A stretch of DNA of 64,000 bases from Theobroma cacao (GCF_000208745.1 NC_030851.1:9349356-9413355); one strand, 5' to 3'. Counted from the first letter of the stretch, positions 47,336-58,982 are shown. The notes: generated by a model from the letters alone, not told the origin. Translations and numbers: made by a program.

Positions 47336-47602
47336 TGTGAAAAAGGTTAAATTTCATAATGAAGTATCTGATTGTTCACTCTTATTCACCTCAAAGCTCT
47401 ACAAGGCTTATGTACAAGTAATGCTGATAAGCATTCCGTTGATATATACAAGTTCTGTTGATAAACATTTTCAAATATAAAAAAGCTAAAGTTAAATATG
47501 AAGCTATCTAACTTATCTAGATTATGTCACTTATTTAGGACAATGACTTATCTAGATTATGTACAAGATTTCCTTCAACCAATAGAAACATAATCTTTAA
47601 CA
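47336..47602 (-). repeat. 5' LTR of the 5.2-kb copia element
   Basis: Same length as its partner (267 bp), with ends TGTGAAAAAGG and CTTTAACA on the plus strand. It adjoins the primer site. Confidence 0.93.
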
Positions 47603-47607
47603 ACATT

Positions 47608-48029
47608 ATTAGAAAAGTGTAAAGTCAAAACCTAAAATACATCAGTAGTACAACGTCTTCAAGGAAACAGAGAATAGAAAATGCAAAACACCTAACACAA
47701 GCAAAACAACAGCAATCCCCTAATCAAAATTCCACCGGCAACAAACCAAGACAAAAAAGAAAACAAAGACATAAGAACAGAATTCAAGAGCCTAATGTTA
47801 AAACCCAGAGCAAAATCAAAACGCATCAGTGATGAACAATTAGTTGATCAACAGCCCTTTGTACACTGCCCTTAGCAAGACGATATGCAAGATGATTAGC
47901 AGATCTAGGAATATAAACCACATATAACATAGCCACCTTCCTCTTGAGCCACAAACAATAACAGATTTGATACAAGTAAGTGGCTAGGGCAAGAAGAAAA
48001 GGATCGGGGGACAATTGGGGGAAAGACAA
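47608..48029 (-). pseudogene. Possible LINE 3' end with RNase H tail
   Basis: The 67-codon stretch ending at 47826 reads VVYIPRSANHLAYRLAKGSVQ, like the C-terminal end of the RNase H domain in plant LINEs and RVT_3-type proteins (the N-A---A--LAK pattern). The following DNA on the minus strand is G/T-rich, like LINE 3'UTRs. The catalytic part is missing. Confidence 0.5.
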
Positions 48030-48813
48030 TGGTTAGCTTTCCCTTTGCTAAGGGAAAGTTTACTTTCCCTTCGTGAGCTTAGGGAACTGTAATGACATTC
48101 CCTTACCTTGGTATAAACCAAATATTGCACAGACATTACACTCATTTAAATTGCAAGGAAAGTAGATGACTTGCGCACTATAAAACGCTTCTTAAGTTCT
48201 CTCAACTCTTTTCTCACGTTGTCCATTTGAAATTGGAATTCTCAAGATACAGCATTATTCATGTCACATATATATTTTTTGAGTGATATCTTATCTAAGC
48301 TCCGTATATTTTTTCTATCTGCTTTTTGGCCGCCCATTTTTTTTCAAGAAATGAATAGAAACCAAAAAGTAAAAAATAAAAAATAAAAAAGATAGTAAAA
48401 TATTAATTTAAACAAACTTAAATTAATCGAAATGAGTCAACAAGCAACAAGCCAGCAATCTAAATTAATCCCGGGATTGAATTTTCATCTAATGAACATA
48501 TTTTTTGTGATTTAGTTTGTATTGCTTTCGTTTTCTTTTGAATTATCTAACAAAGTAACAATATCTTTTGTCAAAAGAAAAAAAGACAAAAAGAATAAGA
48601 AAAGGGGAAGTGAGATATGAAAGAATTCAAGGAACAAACGAAGGTTCTGAAATCTCCCCCAAATACAAGAAAAAGAGATTACTGCACAAGAAACTGATGC
48701 GTGCTTTTTGTCTGACTGAACTTTTATGCACTCCTAAAAGTTGCAGCCCAGAAATAATGCAATAAATTCACAGAAAGACTATGGGATCAGACACGAAAAA
48801 TAAAATTTTCATG
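48030..48813. other. Intergenic DNA, no gene seen
   Basis: Includes a short inverted cluster of CTTTCCCTT and AAGGGAAAG at 48037-48080. The 65-codon ORF at 48568-48765 is Lys-rich and unlike known proteins. This stretch must hold the 3'UTR of the neighbouring minus-strand gene, though no perfect AATAAA was noticed. Confidence 0.5.
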
Positions 48814-49741
48814 TCAAAAATTTAATGTCCCTCTGTTGTGATTCCTTTCGAGCAGCCCTTCCATTATGACACTTTTTTTGTAATCTCTTGACTTCGCTTC
48901 CGGGATTCTTTTCATGTTTTCCAGATTTCCAATAACATCGGCAGGTTGTTGATGAGGGAGAAAGTAAAGCCACATTGATGTGAAGAATATCGCACAAATT
49001 TTGCCCCAGAAGATTGTCACTGCTAGACTAGCGAGAAGCAAAAAAATGGCACTGTTTGAACTTGAACCCCTCTCTATTTGTTCATGTTTAGGGTTCATTT
49101 CACTTTCTCGATGGTTGCTGTAAGTATTCTTGTTTTGCAGCTTTTGCCTCTTTTGGTTTTGCGTTGAATTTGGGGAAGACGATGATGACGATGAAGAACA
49201 AGATGATACTGATGACACTGAGTTGGACTTGGAAATAGTATCTCGAATTTCTTTGCCGGCCAAAACCTTGTTTACTGATTTACCTAGACTTGCATCCAAC
49301 AACTTATCACGGCTGCTTAATGGGAAACTGTGCTTTGATGAATATGACCCCTGATGAATAACTTTCCTATCTAGAACCCTCTTAACCTGTTAATAGGATA
49401 AGATATATTGATGAGTGATAACAGCAAATCACTTCATCAGAAAATAAAAGGAAGAACAAAGGGAGTGAGGAACAAACCAATATGATCTCGAAGACAACAG
49501 CTTTGATCACTTGGGAAAATGTTTTCTTTCCAGGACGAAGAATCACGATCGAATTTTCTGTATCAGAAACTGAAGACTTAGTCATTGAAGGCTTAATATC
49601 CTCCTTGTTTTTAACGCCAACATATGTTGAGGCCTGATTTTGGGAACGATCAACCACAACTGCTTTGGACTCAAGCATCACGTCCATATCAACAACGGGT
49701 CTAAAACAGAGCAAAAACTTGTTCCTCGAAACGTTCTTCAT
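48814..49741 (-). CDS. Small plant-specific membrane protein, At5g23160-like (two exons, 278 aa)
   Basis: Exons on the minus strand are 49741-49478 (88 codons) and 49386-48814 (190 codons plus stop). They join in phase zero at ATATTG then GTTTGT, and CTATTAACAG then GTTAAG; the intron is only 91 bp. The N-terminus MKNVSRNKFLLCFRPVVDMD is basic with a conserved 'FLLCFRPV' block. KTFSQVIKAVVFE spans the splice junction, followed by VKRVLDRKV. A Ser-rich stretch follows (about 143-161). One strong hydrophobic segment (about 200-231, AIFLLLASLAVTIFW and following residues) predicts a membrane anchor. The tail has KKSVIMEGLLERNH. The ends and anchor recall the uncharacterised Arabidopsis At5g23160 group (recognition from memory, moderate). 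Function unknown. No stop or frameshift; likely an active gene. Confidence 0.85.
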
Positions 49742-50002
49742 TGCTTCTTCTAAATGTAGCTGATAGTTGGAGCTTGTAAAGAAGATGATAACTATGGTTT
49801 TCGAAGTTTAGACATGTGGAATGGATTCCGATTGCGGTCTAAACGAGGGGAGAAGCAAAGAAATAAAACATGGAAACTCTGTTTGATTGTGGGGGTTCTG
49901 CCGTTCTAGTTCTGGTTCGGCTGTAAAAGCGCCTGCTTTGTGCCTTTATTGAGTCATTTCCAATCACAAGACTCGGACAAGTGATTAGTGGGGCATTATC
50001 TG

Positions 50003-50010
50003 TATATATA
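50003..50010 (-). promoter_or_regulatory. Candidate TATA box of the membrane-protein gene
   Basis: TATATATA on the minus strand, about 260 bp upstream of the start codon, in a context of GTTATATATACAG. A start site some 30 bp further on would give a leader of about 230 nt. Short ORFs in 49839-50205 overlap this leader and promoter and are probably not translated proteins. Confidence 0.45.
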
Positions 50011-50702
50011 ACTAGTTGGTTTTTTTCTCTCTCTTGACCCAATGACCTTAAAGTGCAAAAGCTTATAAGGCTTAATCTGGATTTCAAAGTTGGAAAGGGA
50101 GAAAAGGGGAAAAGATGGGCAACTTTGATGCTGCCCGTGAGGAACAGTTGAAAGGATATAACTCGGGGCTTTTGTTTTTTGTTGGTGGAAAATGAAAGAC
50201 TGCAATTATGACTTGGTTGGTGGATTTTAGAAGAACGGGTCCGAATAGCCGTCCATTAACTTCATTTTTGGTTTATCTTTTTACTGTTTTTTTATGGTTA
50301 AATTCTGTATTTAGTCTCTATATTTTATAAAATGTTAAATTTATTTCTTTTTCCCATAATTCATTTAAATTGAGTTTTTTTATTTTCTAATTTTATTAAT
50401 AGTAATCCACTCGTTAATATTGTTAAAAGTTCTCTATCAAAGTTATTGATGTTTTATTAACTAAGTTCACATAACATTTGACCAGAATTCATCAGGTGTT
50501 AACTAAACCTCCACCTAAATTTTGAGACTAACATGACATTGACCAGTGCTCACATGATGTTGACTCCTTCAAAATTTTGAAAAACAAAACAAATTATAAA
50601 TAACATGTAAAAAAATCTAATAACAAAAATTGACTCCTTAAAACTTATTTTTTGAATAAACAAAAATAATTAAAAGAAATTCACTAACTAATGCAAGCTA
50701 AG

Positions 50703-51446
50703 TGCTTGTTTGACTTGATTTTTTTTTTCAATTTATCGATTTCTTAAAAGCAGAAGTCAGGCAAAACAAGATTTTTGAAAAATTCTTACAAAAATAGCTT
50801 TTTTAAAAAAGATTTAAAAAAAGTCTTAAAGAAAAGCTCAAAAAAGAAGTTTTCTCTTCTCTTTTTTTCAAAATACGTCAGCTTTCGAGAAATACTCATC
50901 TCTCTCAATCAATCTCTCTTTCCTCTTCTTCCTTTTGCAAATCACCATTCTCGAACACAAAATCATGATCTCCCTTTACTTTACCTCTCTCTATAAAGAC
51001 TACTAAAAAAATTAGAAGACACAACAGCAGAATAGCAAAATCTAAGAGTTTTTTGTTCTTACAAAGATTAAGAGAAAAGAAAACTCAAAAGTCAAAACTG
51101 CATTCAAGTATTATTTAAAAGTTTTTTCTCTTCTTTACCAAAAAACTTTAATACTATTATTATTATTATACAAGTTTGAAAGTTATTTTATTTTTTTATA
51201 AATTTATTTTATTTTAACATCTGAAATCGTATATAAACTCGAAGCAGACTTTTTCCGTTTTGATTTATTAGGTGATTAAAGATGGCATGAATACTATTTT
51301 GTGGTAATTTTAACCAAAATTAAAGCTAATATAATTTATTTTGCCAAACGGCTTTAACTTAATTTTAAAAGTTATTATTCTTCATAAAAGCTTTATAATA
51401 GCTTCATAATAGCTTTTAAGCTAAAAAAAAACCTAGACCAAACAAG
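50703..51446. repeat. MITE-like element (about 0.75 kb)
   Basis: Left edge has GCTTGTTTGACTTG; right edge in reverse complement is GCTTGTTTGGTCTAGG. Flanks share CTAAG. The interior is AT-rich, with poly-T and 'aaaagctattatgaagc'-type hairpin arms near 51370-51420. Class is uncertain (hAT-like is possible). Confidence 0.45.
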
Positions 51447-51524
51447 CTAAGGCTTTCTTTATTCGAAATGGCACTAACTCCATTTGAAACCGTACGAAGA
51501 TTCCAAATTAAATTGTTTTATTTT

Positions 51525-52181
51525 GGTTAACTTATGCAATCAGTCCATGTACTTTAGCAAACTGATAAATTTAGTCCTTGTATAATAATTTGTAAAAATT
51601 AAGTCCCTATACTTTCGAAATTGACAATGTCAAAACAATTGTTAACAATATTAAAATTTTTCTATTATTTATGCTGACATGGCATTTTTTTGTTGATATG
51701 GCATTGAAAATGATGATTTGTCAATGATGATGAGGCATTTTTTTTTATCAATTTCATAACACTCTTTTCATTATTTTAAATTTTGGAGCTCAAAATTTTA
51801 ATTCTTCTCTATCTCACAACAATCTTTCCCTAAATCCTAAAAACCTATTCGTAATTTTGATTTGTTTCTTTTCTAAGCCTATTTAAAGCCATTAACTCAC
51901 ACTATATAATTTTATGTCCACACTTATAAAATTTATGTTAATGTCACGTCATACCGGCACCATTATTACATTATTCGTAAAATGTTACATCATCATTGTC
52001 ATTTTATGAAATTTAATGTTACCTCAATAAGAAAATGTTACGTCAACACAACCAAATGTCATATTAGTATAAATAATAAAATTTTTTTTAACACATAAGA
52101 TTGATATTGTCAATTTTGAAAAGTACAAGGACTAAATCCATCATTTTGATAGAGTACATGGACTAATTGCATAATTTTACC
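51525..52181. mobile_element. Mutator-like MITE (657 bp) with perfect 9-bp target duplication
   Basis: The flanks TTTTATTTT at 51516-51524 and 52182-52190 are identical, the 9-bp size made by Mutator-like elements. The ends are long inverted repeats. The left begins GGTTAACTTATGCAATCAG; the right in reverse complement begins GGTAAAATTATGCAATTAG. Similarity extends about 100 bp through 'gtccatgtact' and 'tttagtccttgta' blocks. No transposase is present. The flank is low in complexity, so chance contributes a little to the TSD match. Confidence 0.78.
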
Positions 52182-52661
52182 TTTTATTTTCTCTCTAAAA
52201 TATCTTTTAAAGCTTACAAGGTTCATCTTGATATTTTTACCAAAACCTAACCCACTCATCTTTTTCAAGTACCTCAATTCTCCAGATACCAAATCTTTAT
52301 CTTCCAAAAAAGAGAGTGAGATTTATCCAAGATTGAACCAAGTTAAAACATATGAAAAAAAACAACAAAGAAGAAAAGGAAAACAATGACTATAGAAATG
52401 CATTGGGAAAAAGAGTCTTTTTTTTTTTTTTTGGTTTGTATGATAGAGGTCTTTTTAGGAGGATATTAGTCAAGGAAGAAAGAGGTGCAATTGAGGAGGC
52501 TGTTGCAAGCAATAGTAATGGCATAGAGTCAAGAAAAGAAGAGGAAGAAAATAAGGGAACGAACCAATTAAAAGTATAAGGATTCAATTTACACAAATTA
52601 TAATAGTTAAAGTAATTCCATCATTTTGATAAAACATAAAACTTAAATATAGAATTTGACT

Positions 52662-52981
52662 TTTTGGTGGACAAAGTGTATGAAGTATTAACTAGTAAAA
52701 TAATAAAGTTTCCATTGATATTACCATTTTAAATATTTTTGAAAATAACCTTTAGATTTCACTTAGATTATTTAGTTGTCAAAATATCTCGAAAGTTTAT
52801 GACGTAGAACAAACACACGTTAACCAAACCTTTCCAATAATAGAACCCTAAATTTTAACTATCTTTTAACTCATATGTCATAGGGTTTTTTTGAGAACAC
52901 TCTTGTTTGACCTTGGACAAGCAACCCTTGTCCTTCTCTACTGCCCAAGTTAGCCTAGTTGCCCTAGTTGGCCCTTCTGCT
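52662..52981. other. Short spacer, no gene
   Basis: AT-rich DNA between the inverted-repeat elements and the next LTR; nothing recognised. Its last five bases, CTGCT, are half of the target duplication of the LTR at 52982. Confidence 0.5.
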
Positions 52982-55900
52982 TGTCACAGCCTAAATCCTG
53001 GGTCATGATCGGCGCATGGGCCTAATAAGCATAGCCCACCAAACCCAAGCAAACCTTATTAAAGATTCTCGATAATGCACTATACTCGTTCCCCAATCCA
53101 TATTAGTGCTCAAACCATATACTTTTGTATCATAACTTGAACCACAATTGCAATAATCAATTCAATCTTTAAACATATAATCATAAGTATATACAATGAG
53201 GTATAAAGTCTCCAATTTAATGCTTATACCAAGGCCATTATCCATTTACAATTAAATAAACAAAGTGCTACGACTCGACCTCTAGCAGCGGAGTGACTTA
53301 GAATGAAATGCTACGATATGCCTTTACCTATCTGCGATGGACCATAAGTTCCGATGATTGCACGCTAGGCCAATCACTATCTGCAAAAAGGAAATGAAGG
53401 GGTGAGTCTCACAGACTCAGTGATCATCGGCTCTATGAGCAGGGAGTAGATGGGAAACAAGCAATAAGCAAATCATTTGAATGATAAAACTAGAATATAA
53501 AATGCTAATCTTATAAACCAAACCACAATAAGGATATTTGTGCCTTGTAAAAATAATATCGTAAAATCATAATACAATGTTTTCTTTGGCAAAATAGTGC
53601 TGAAAATAAATGTAAAAGAAAGAGTTTCAATTACGGAAAACATCATTTGCCATAAAAATATGAAATACAGTATAAAGGTATGCACACTCCCAAAATGTGT
53701 GGCATGTAAAGAAATCAAAATGTACAGCCACATAAATCAACTCATGTTTGTTAAGTAAGCACTGAAAACTTTTATTTAAACAATGGGAGTTGTAGAAAAA
53801 ATCTTAACTCTCCACCATGCAAGAGAGTATGCGTTGAAAACTCACAAGGCTCTCAAATAGGAGAGTATAATATCAACAAGCGGACCCACTTCCACGTAAT
53901 AACAATTCGGGAGTCTTACTCCATCAAATTTCGATAGCCATGGCAGTCTCCATGATGTTGGCCGACATCGGAGAATCAAGCAGTCGTTACCTCGCACATT
54001 TGGGAGTCTCAATCTACCAGATCACTTATGGCCTAGCCACGTATACATATCACAAGTCGTGGCCCTCGCCACGCCTAACTGCCCATCGATGACCCAAAAG
54101 TTCTTTAGCTAGAGCTCACTCATGCACGATGGTCACAATTAACCGAAGTGACAGTTGGCTTACTCTTAACGCACTTGGTTTGTTAAAACCATTTTCAAAA
54201 ATCACATTAAGGTTTCCAAGTCTTTCGCTTAAAACCATTTGAAAACAAGGTTCAATAACCTTTCAAATTTCTTTTCACTTAAAAAGGCATGGTGTATTCT
54301 CTTATTCAAAGATCGGACTAAAATCGGTGCTCAAAACTTGCATTTTAAATCATTTAACTACTTCATTTAAACTATGCATATCACCTACAAATACAAGGCA
54401 CAGATTTTGTAGGCAAAACAGTATAAAAGTCTTGTTTCCTGATTTCTAAAACATTTTATGTATATAGCTAATCTATAGATATATCCAAAACAATTTTCAA
54501 AACAACTTGCATCCACAATTTTCTACAAGTTCTAGCAACTCATGCTTTCCACAATAACAATGTATAAATCATTGTAAATCCATTTATAAATCTCCTATCG
54601 AGGCTAACAGCTCATGCTTTCCATAATTGCATTTAATGAAATCCGGCAACGTTTATAAAACGTATAACATTATATAGTTATGGGATTTTTTTGAAATAGG
54701 CACCCCCCACTCACCTTACAAAGGCGGGATATCACTTCGCCACTTATCTAGGTACGTTTTCTCCTTTAGTTGATCACCACAATGTCCATTTTCCATTTGC
54801 ACACTTCCTAGCAATAAACCAAATCTAATAATCTTAGTGTTTATCATTCCCATTTTCCTCCTTATTCAAATATTACCATCATGTTAATAACTCATACTAT
54901 GCTAGAATCACCACTTTTCCTCACTTAACCTTGCATATTCATATACATCTTGACACATTTTTACCAAAGTTGCCTTTATCCTTTGCTTGCGTAATTCTTT
55001 AAATTATAATTACCGGCAACTTATTTATGACTCTAGCACCCATATTAACCTTTTCTAGTCATTTTCATTCAAATTCGTCTTATATTTTCACACATAACCC
55101 TCATATATGGCAGCAACAATCATTCTCACTTTCACTCAAGTATTTTCAAGTTTACATGCATCATTATCTATCTAACTTTCAATACTTTGTTTCTCAATCC
55201 TCCATCCACAATATTCCTTTTTCATTTCTTTCAAACAACATGCCATACAAACTTAACAATTTTCAACTAGCTTATGCAAATAGATCCTTTCAACAACCAT
55301 AATTCCTCACAATATTCAACTAACCGTAGGCTTTAAAACATAGTGTTAAGCTTACCGCTTTCCTTTTCCACCTTGAGTCCATCATGTACCCATGGGTTTA
55401 TTGGCTTGTATGTGTCACGACGCAAATTTCGAGCCATGACCGACGCATGGGCCCAATGGATGTAGTCCACTAAGCCCAAGCAAGCCTATTAATATAACCT
55501 GTTCATCATTCCATCAAAAGTTGCTAAGTCACATTTCATAACTTCGAATCAAATTAATACTAAGCATTGCCAACTTGTAGTGGCATTACCAATCAAGTCT
55601 ACATGTATTGTCTAACACATGTCTTAATAATTTACATCAGGTTTATCTATACATATCAAAAAGGAGACTTGATTTCCAGCGGAGAGACCCGAGTGACGTA
55701 CGGTTACTGAATGCCAAGATACCTACCAAGAAAACGAGTCTACAAGGGCACCTCGACTTAGTTATCGGCTGCCTCTTGATCTAAAAATATGAAGTTAAAA
55801 ACGGTGAGTATAAACCTAGTGAGTGAACAAGGAAGGGAACAAGCAACAATAAGGAAAATTTAAAGAAATCATGATGCATTTATCTTTAAAACAATGCACT

Positions 55901-56065
55901 TCGGTTTAGTTCTTATCAAAACCCCTCATGTAAACGCCAAATGAGTAAATCACTTGATGAAAAAGGTCCATGCTCAACAAAAGATTTGAAGAGTGAAAAC
56001 TTTAATAGCATTCATGCAATTCAAGTCAAGTAAACGACAGGTCCTCGCTACAACGGAAAGGCATT

Positions 56066-56405
56066 CCCGCTGCAGCGAAGTTTGGGCTCAAGTTATCAGC
56101 TGGATGAGGGTTTCTCAAATGGCCGAGGGTTTCTCTATAAAATTCCTCATTCCAAACTTAATTAAATAAACCCCTAAATGTTGGGAGTCCATGTTCAACT
56201 ATGGCGTAAATGAAATGGAAAAAATATGGCAAAAACCAGCAAGATAACATAACGGACAGAAAGTTTCTCACTGCAGCGAGATTCAGCTGACCAAAACAGA
56301 AAGTTTCTCGTTGCAGCGAGAAGCTTTTGCAACTTTCTCGCTGCAGCGAGAACTAGGTCTGGTAAAAACTCTCAAAACTCGAGAGTTTCTCATTGCAGCG
56401 AGAAA
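56066..56405. repeat. Cluster of five imperfect palindromes around CTGCAG
   Basis: The motif TTTCTCGCTGCAGCGAGAA occurs perfectly at 56334-56352. Variants with one or two changes are at 56264-56282, 56304-56322 and 56387-56405, and a weaker one is at about 56066-56080. Each can fold on itself. It lies inside the inner solo LTR. Confidence 0.85.
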
Positions 56406-56626
56406 CAAAGCACTAAGAAAAAGTCTCCATTCCCTCAAGAAAAGACCATCCTACTGAAATGAAAAAATCAACATGAAACTTAAATAAATTCCTAAAGTTC
56501 AACATGTCAAACTTTCACATGCATTACAACCATATACCATATTCATGAGCTTGTGATAACACACATATCTATGTATGAAAATATATATATCAATCATCAT
56601 GCACACCCTCCCATCATCATAAGCTC

Positions 56627-56832
56627 ATATGCACTCCCACTAGCACATGGTTGGGTAATCATCGACTTATGCGCACTACTACTCGCACATAGCCGAGTCA
56701 GCATCGGCTTATGCGCACTCCCACTTGCACATAGTCAGGTCAGCATCGACTAATACGCACTCCCACTCGCACATAGCTGAGTCAGCATCGGCTTATGCGC
56801 ACTCCTACTCGCACATAGCCGGGTCAATATCA
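56627..56832. repeat. 42-bp minisatellite, nearly five copies
   Basis: Units start at 56627, 56669, 56711, 56753 and 56795, each exactly 42 bp, with the last one partial. Core blocks are GCGCACTCCCACT, CGCACATAGC and CAGCATCGGCTT. Because 42 is a multiple of three, the frame stays open and gives a 14-residue protein repeat, but no gene is implied. Inside the inner solo LTR. Confidence 0.9.
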
Positions 56833-58982
56833 TTACACAACATTATTCGTATATATATATATATATATCATCACGGTATAGGAGCACATAAGTCTGTCCT
56901 TTTTCACATTTCACATTTTCACAGCATCAAAATATTTTATCAAGGGCTGGTTCCCCGACACACATCTTTAAGGAAAAGTTGAAATAAATCATTCAAATGT
57001 GTCATACAAATACAATTATATCTCTCAAAATGATTTTGAAATGCAAGTTCACTCACCGGTATTTGGTTAAACCTTTAGTCAATTCTAACTTCCCTAATGG
57101 TCCAAATGGGACAGTGGGGCTTCGTTGGAACCTATCATCACATTAACATCACAATTAACTCAATTCTCATAATTACAAGTTCTACAAGCTATCACCTACT
57201 AGTTTCCAAGTGCCATTAAATGGCTATCCATTTTCACTATCCTAATCACTCTAAAGTGAATTTACAACCTCAACTACCAAAACACCCACAAGTCTAAACA
57301 CTAATCGTTTTTAATACAAAAAAAAATCAATTCTAATTCACTACTCACCTTGGTAGTTTGTAATTGAAATTCTTTCCAAAAACTTCCAAGCTAATATTGA
57401 AGCTCTCTCTTTCTCTCTCTAAAACAACTAGCTAGAGAGAGAAAGTATGGAAATAAGATTTTTCAAGGGTTTTAAAGTGAGAAAATGAAGGATTATGAGG
57501 GTTCTATGTAAAAGTGCATAAAAGCTTAAAAATTAGAGCTATTTTGAGGAAGGTTATGGAGCTTTCATATCAAGCTTTCATGGAGGATGAAAGCAACGTA
57601 AGATGAGAGGAAGAAGAAGAAGAAGACCAATTGGAGAATGAAGAACTGCTAGAAGAAAGAGATATTTATAGCTCAAGCTTATCCACTCCACTTAAATTAC
57701 CAAAATGCCCTTAACAAGTTAGCTTGTTCTCCTCTAATCCTTTATGCAATCTTTTTACTCTTTTGACATTGAGACAAGGTCCATAATGGTCTAGAAATGC
57801 TTGGGTTCAAGAAAACTTAAAAATTTGACCCCGAGGTGAAAAATGATCATTTTGCCCCTACGGTGGAAATCAGCATCATTTTTATTTTGTTTGTCATTTT
57901 ACCCATATTTTCATCATTCATTTATGCCTTAGGCCTAATTAGGCCTTAATATTGTTTAAAACTTACTTTTAGAGGCTTACTAAAGAAATGACGAAATTAC
58001 CCCTGATCAGGGATATTGCGTCTACTTCTATCTACGAATCTATAAAGGTCAAAATCTCATAGTATGTCATGAATTTTTCTCCAATCAAGCCAATATTTGC
58101 TGCCACAAGACATTTCTCTTAGTCACTAACTCATTTTCAAAGATTACTCAAGCTAAAAACAAGAATCCTTACCTTTTCTTGCTTGAATCAACAAAACTAA
58201 GCTTTTTCTTCCTTTCTCTCTTTTTCTTTCTCCTTTCTTTCTTTCCTTTCTCCTTTCTTTCAACTGATCTCATATATTTTCTTTCCAAGAGTACGGTTTT
58301 CCTTGCAAAACAAAGCCATTTTTCTTTTCAATTTCATGGTGGCAAGGTGAAAACGGCATGGAAGCTTGAAAATGGCGTTAGGAGGATGGAAAAGAAGAAG
58401 AAAATATCTTGTGGCTGGAGATAAGAACTAACCATGGGATAAGGATGAAGAGTCAAAGGTTCCTTTGGAAGCTTTGACCAAGTTAATGGCAAAATTATCA
58501 TTTTACCCTCCAAGGTTTTCACCTTTTTTAATTGTGTCCTCCCACAATCTTTTAATTCCAATTTCTTTCTATTTGTCTTCCTTAACACTTGTATCAATAA
58601 AATATCAAGTTCATGCTTCAATGCGGTATCACCGTAATAGTTAAATATTTACTTACCGGCGCTAGCTTTATTTAATAAAGACACGCGGGCCCCATTAACA
58701 TCTTTTTTCTCTAAAATTTTCTCATTCTTCTTCTCTCCCACTTAGATTGACCATATACTCTTTCTTCAGAAAAAATTTTGACGCTGAATAAAATATTAAT
58801 ATTTTAATATTATTCTATTCTAAAATTTTTCACTTGTCACCTTGACACCCAAAATGTCTTATTATGCCCCGATTCACTTCCAAATCACTTTCGAATCACT
58901 TTTTATATCATTAATTCATCCTCAATTGATATTTGACAAATTCTATTAATCAACATATCAAAGTACAAGACGTTACACTGCT

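Larger units (their letters stand above)
42448..47602 (-). mobile_element. Structurally complete Ty1/copia retrotransposon with dead coding region (5,155 bp)
   Basis: Two LTRs of 267 bp each (42448-42714 and 47336-47602) differ by about 16 substitutions and two single-base gaps by eye count. Flanks are AGATT (42443-42447) and ACATT (47603-47607), a 5-bp target duplication with one change. The primer site and polypurine tract are in place. Coding runs on the minus strand from gag near 47357 to RNase H ending near 42690. Stops throughout make it non-autonomous. Confidence 0.92.
50296..52661. repeat. Outer inverted-repeat element enclosing other small elements (tentative)
   Basis: Left end GGTTAAATTCTGTATTTAG (50296) resembles the reverse complement of the right end, AGTCAAATTCTATATTTAAG (52661). 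Both go on to a 'ttttataaaat...' / 'TTTTATCAAAAT' type stretch. No target duplication was found. The ORF at 52352-52579 lies inside and looks like chance (Lys/Glu-rich). Exact ends are uncertain. Confidence 0.4.
55413..58061 (+). mobile_element. Inner solo LTR nested in the family 2 LTR (about 2.65 kb)
   Basis: Start TGTCACGACGC is preceded by GTATG (55408-55412); GTATG recurs at 58062-58066 after an end reading CTCATA. Ends in -ATA and starts in TGTCA, as does the family 1 solo LTR at 34310. It contains the palindrome cluster and the 42-bp minisatellite described separately. The right boundary rests on a 5-bp match and the shared -ATA end, so it is less sure than the left. Confidence 0.6.
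52982..58977 (+). mobile_element. Solo LTR (family 2) with a second solo LTR nested inside
   Basis: Starts TGTCACAGCC and ends ACGTTACA, flanked by perfect CTGCT (52977-52981 and 58978-58982). At 55413 a new LTR start (TGTCACGACG) interrupts it. If that inner unit ends at 58061, the outer LTR is 52982-55412 plus 58067-58977, about 3.3 kb. The part after the inner unit (58740-58977) and the part at the start are both reverse-complementary to 3146-4673, confirming that they belong to one LTR. No coding region. Orientation is given relative to the window and may be opposite to transcription. Confidence 0.78.

Noticed and set aside
48809..48997. 62-codon minus-strand ORF at the end of the membrane-protein gene
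   Set aside because: It is an alternative frame of exon 2 of that gene.
49839..50205. Two overlapping minus-strand ORFs upstream of the membrane-protein gene
   Set aside because: They lie across the putative leader and TATA box and have no recognisable content.
53473..53733. 86-codon hydrophobic minus-strand ORF
   Set aside because: Lies in a non-coding LTR; hydrophobic composition follows from T-rich DNA.
56553..56982. Two plus-strand ORFs with 14-residue repeats
   Set aside because: Produced by the 42-bp minisatellite inside an LTR; no sign of a gene.
58179..58424. 81-codon ORF with a Phe/Ser-rich start that resembles a signal peptide
   Set aside because: It reads through a T/C tract in the LTR; no conserved residues.
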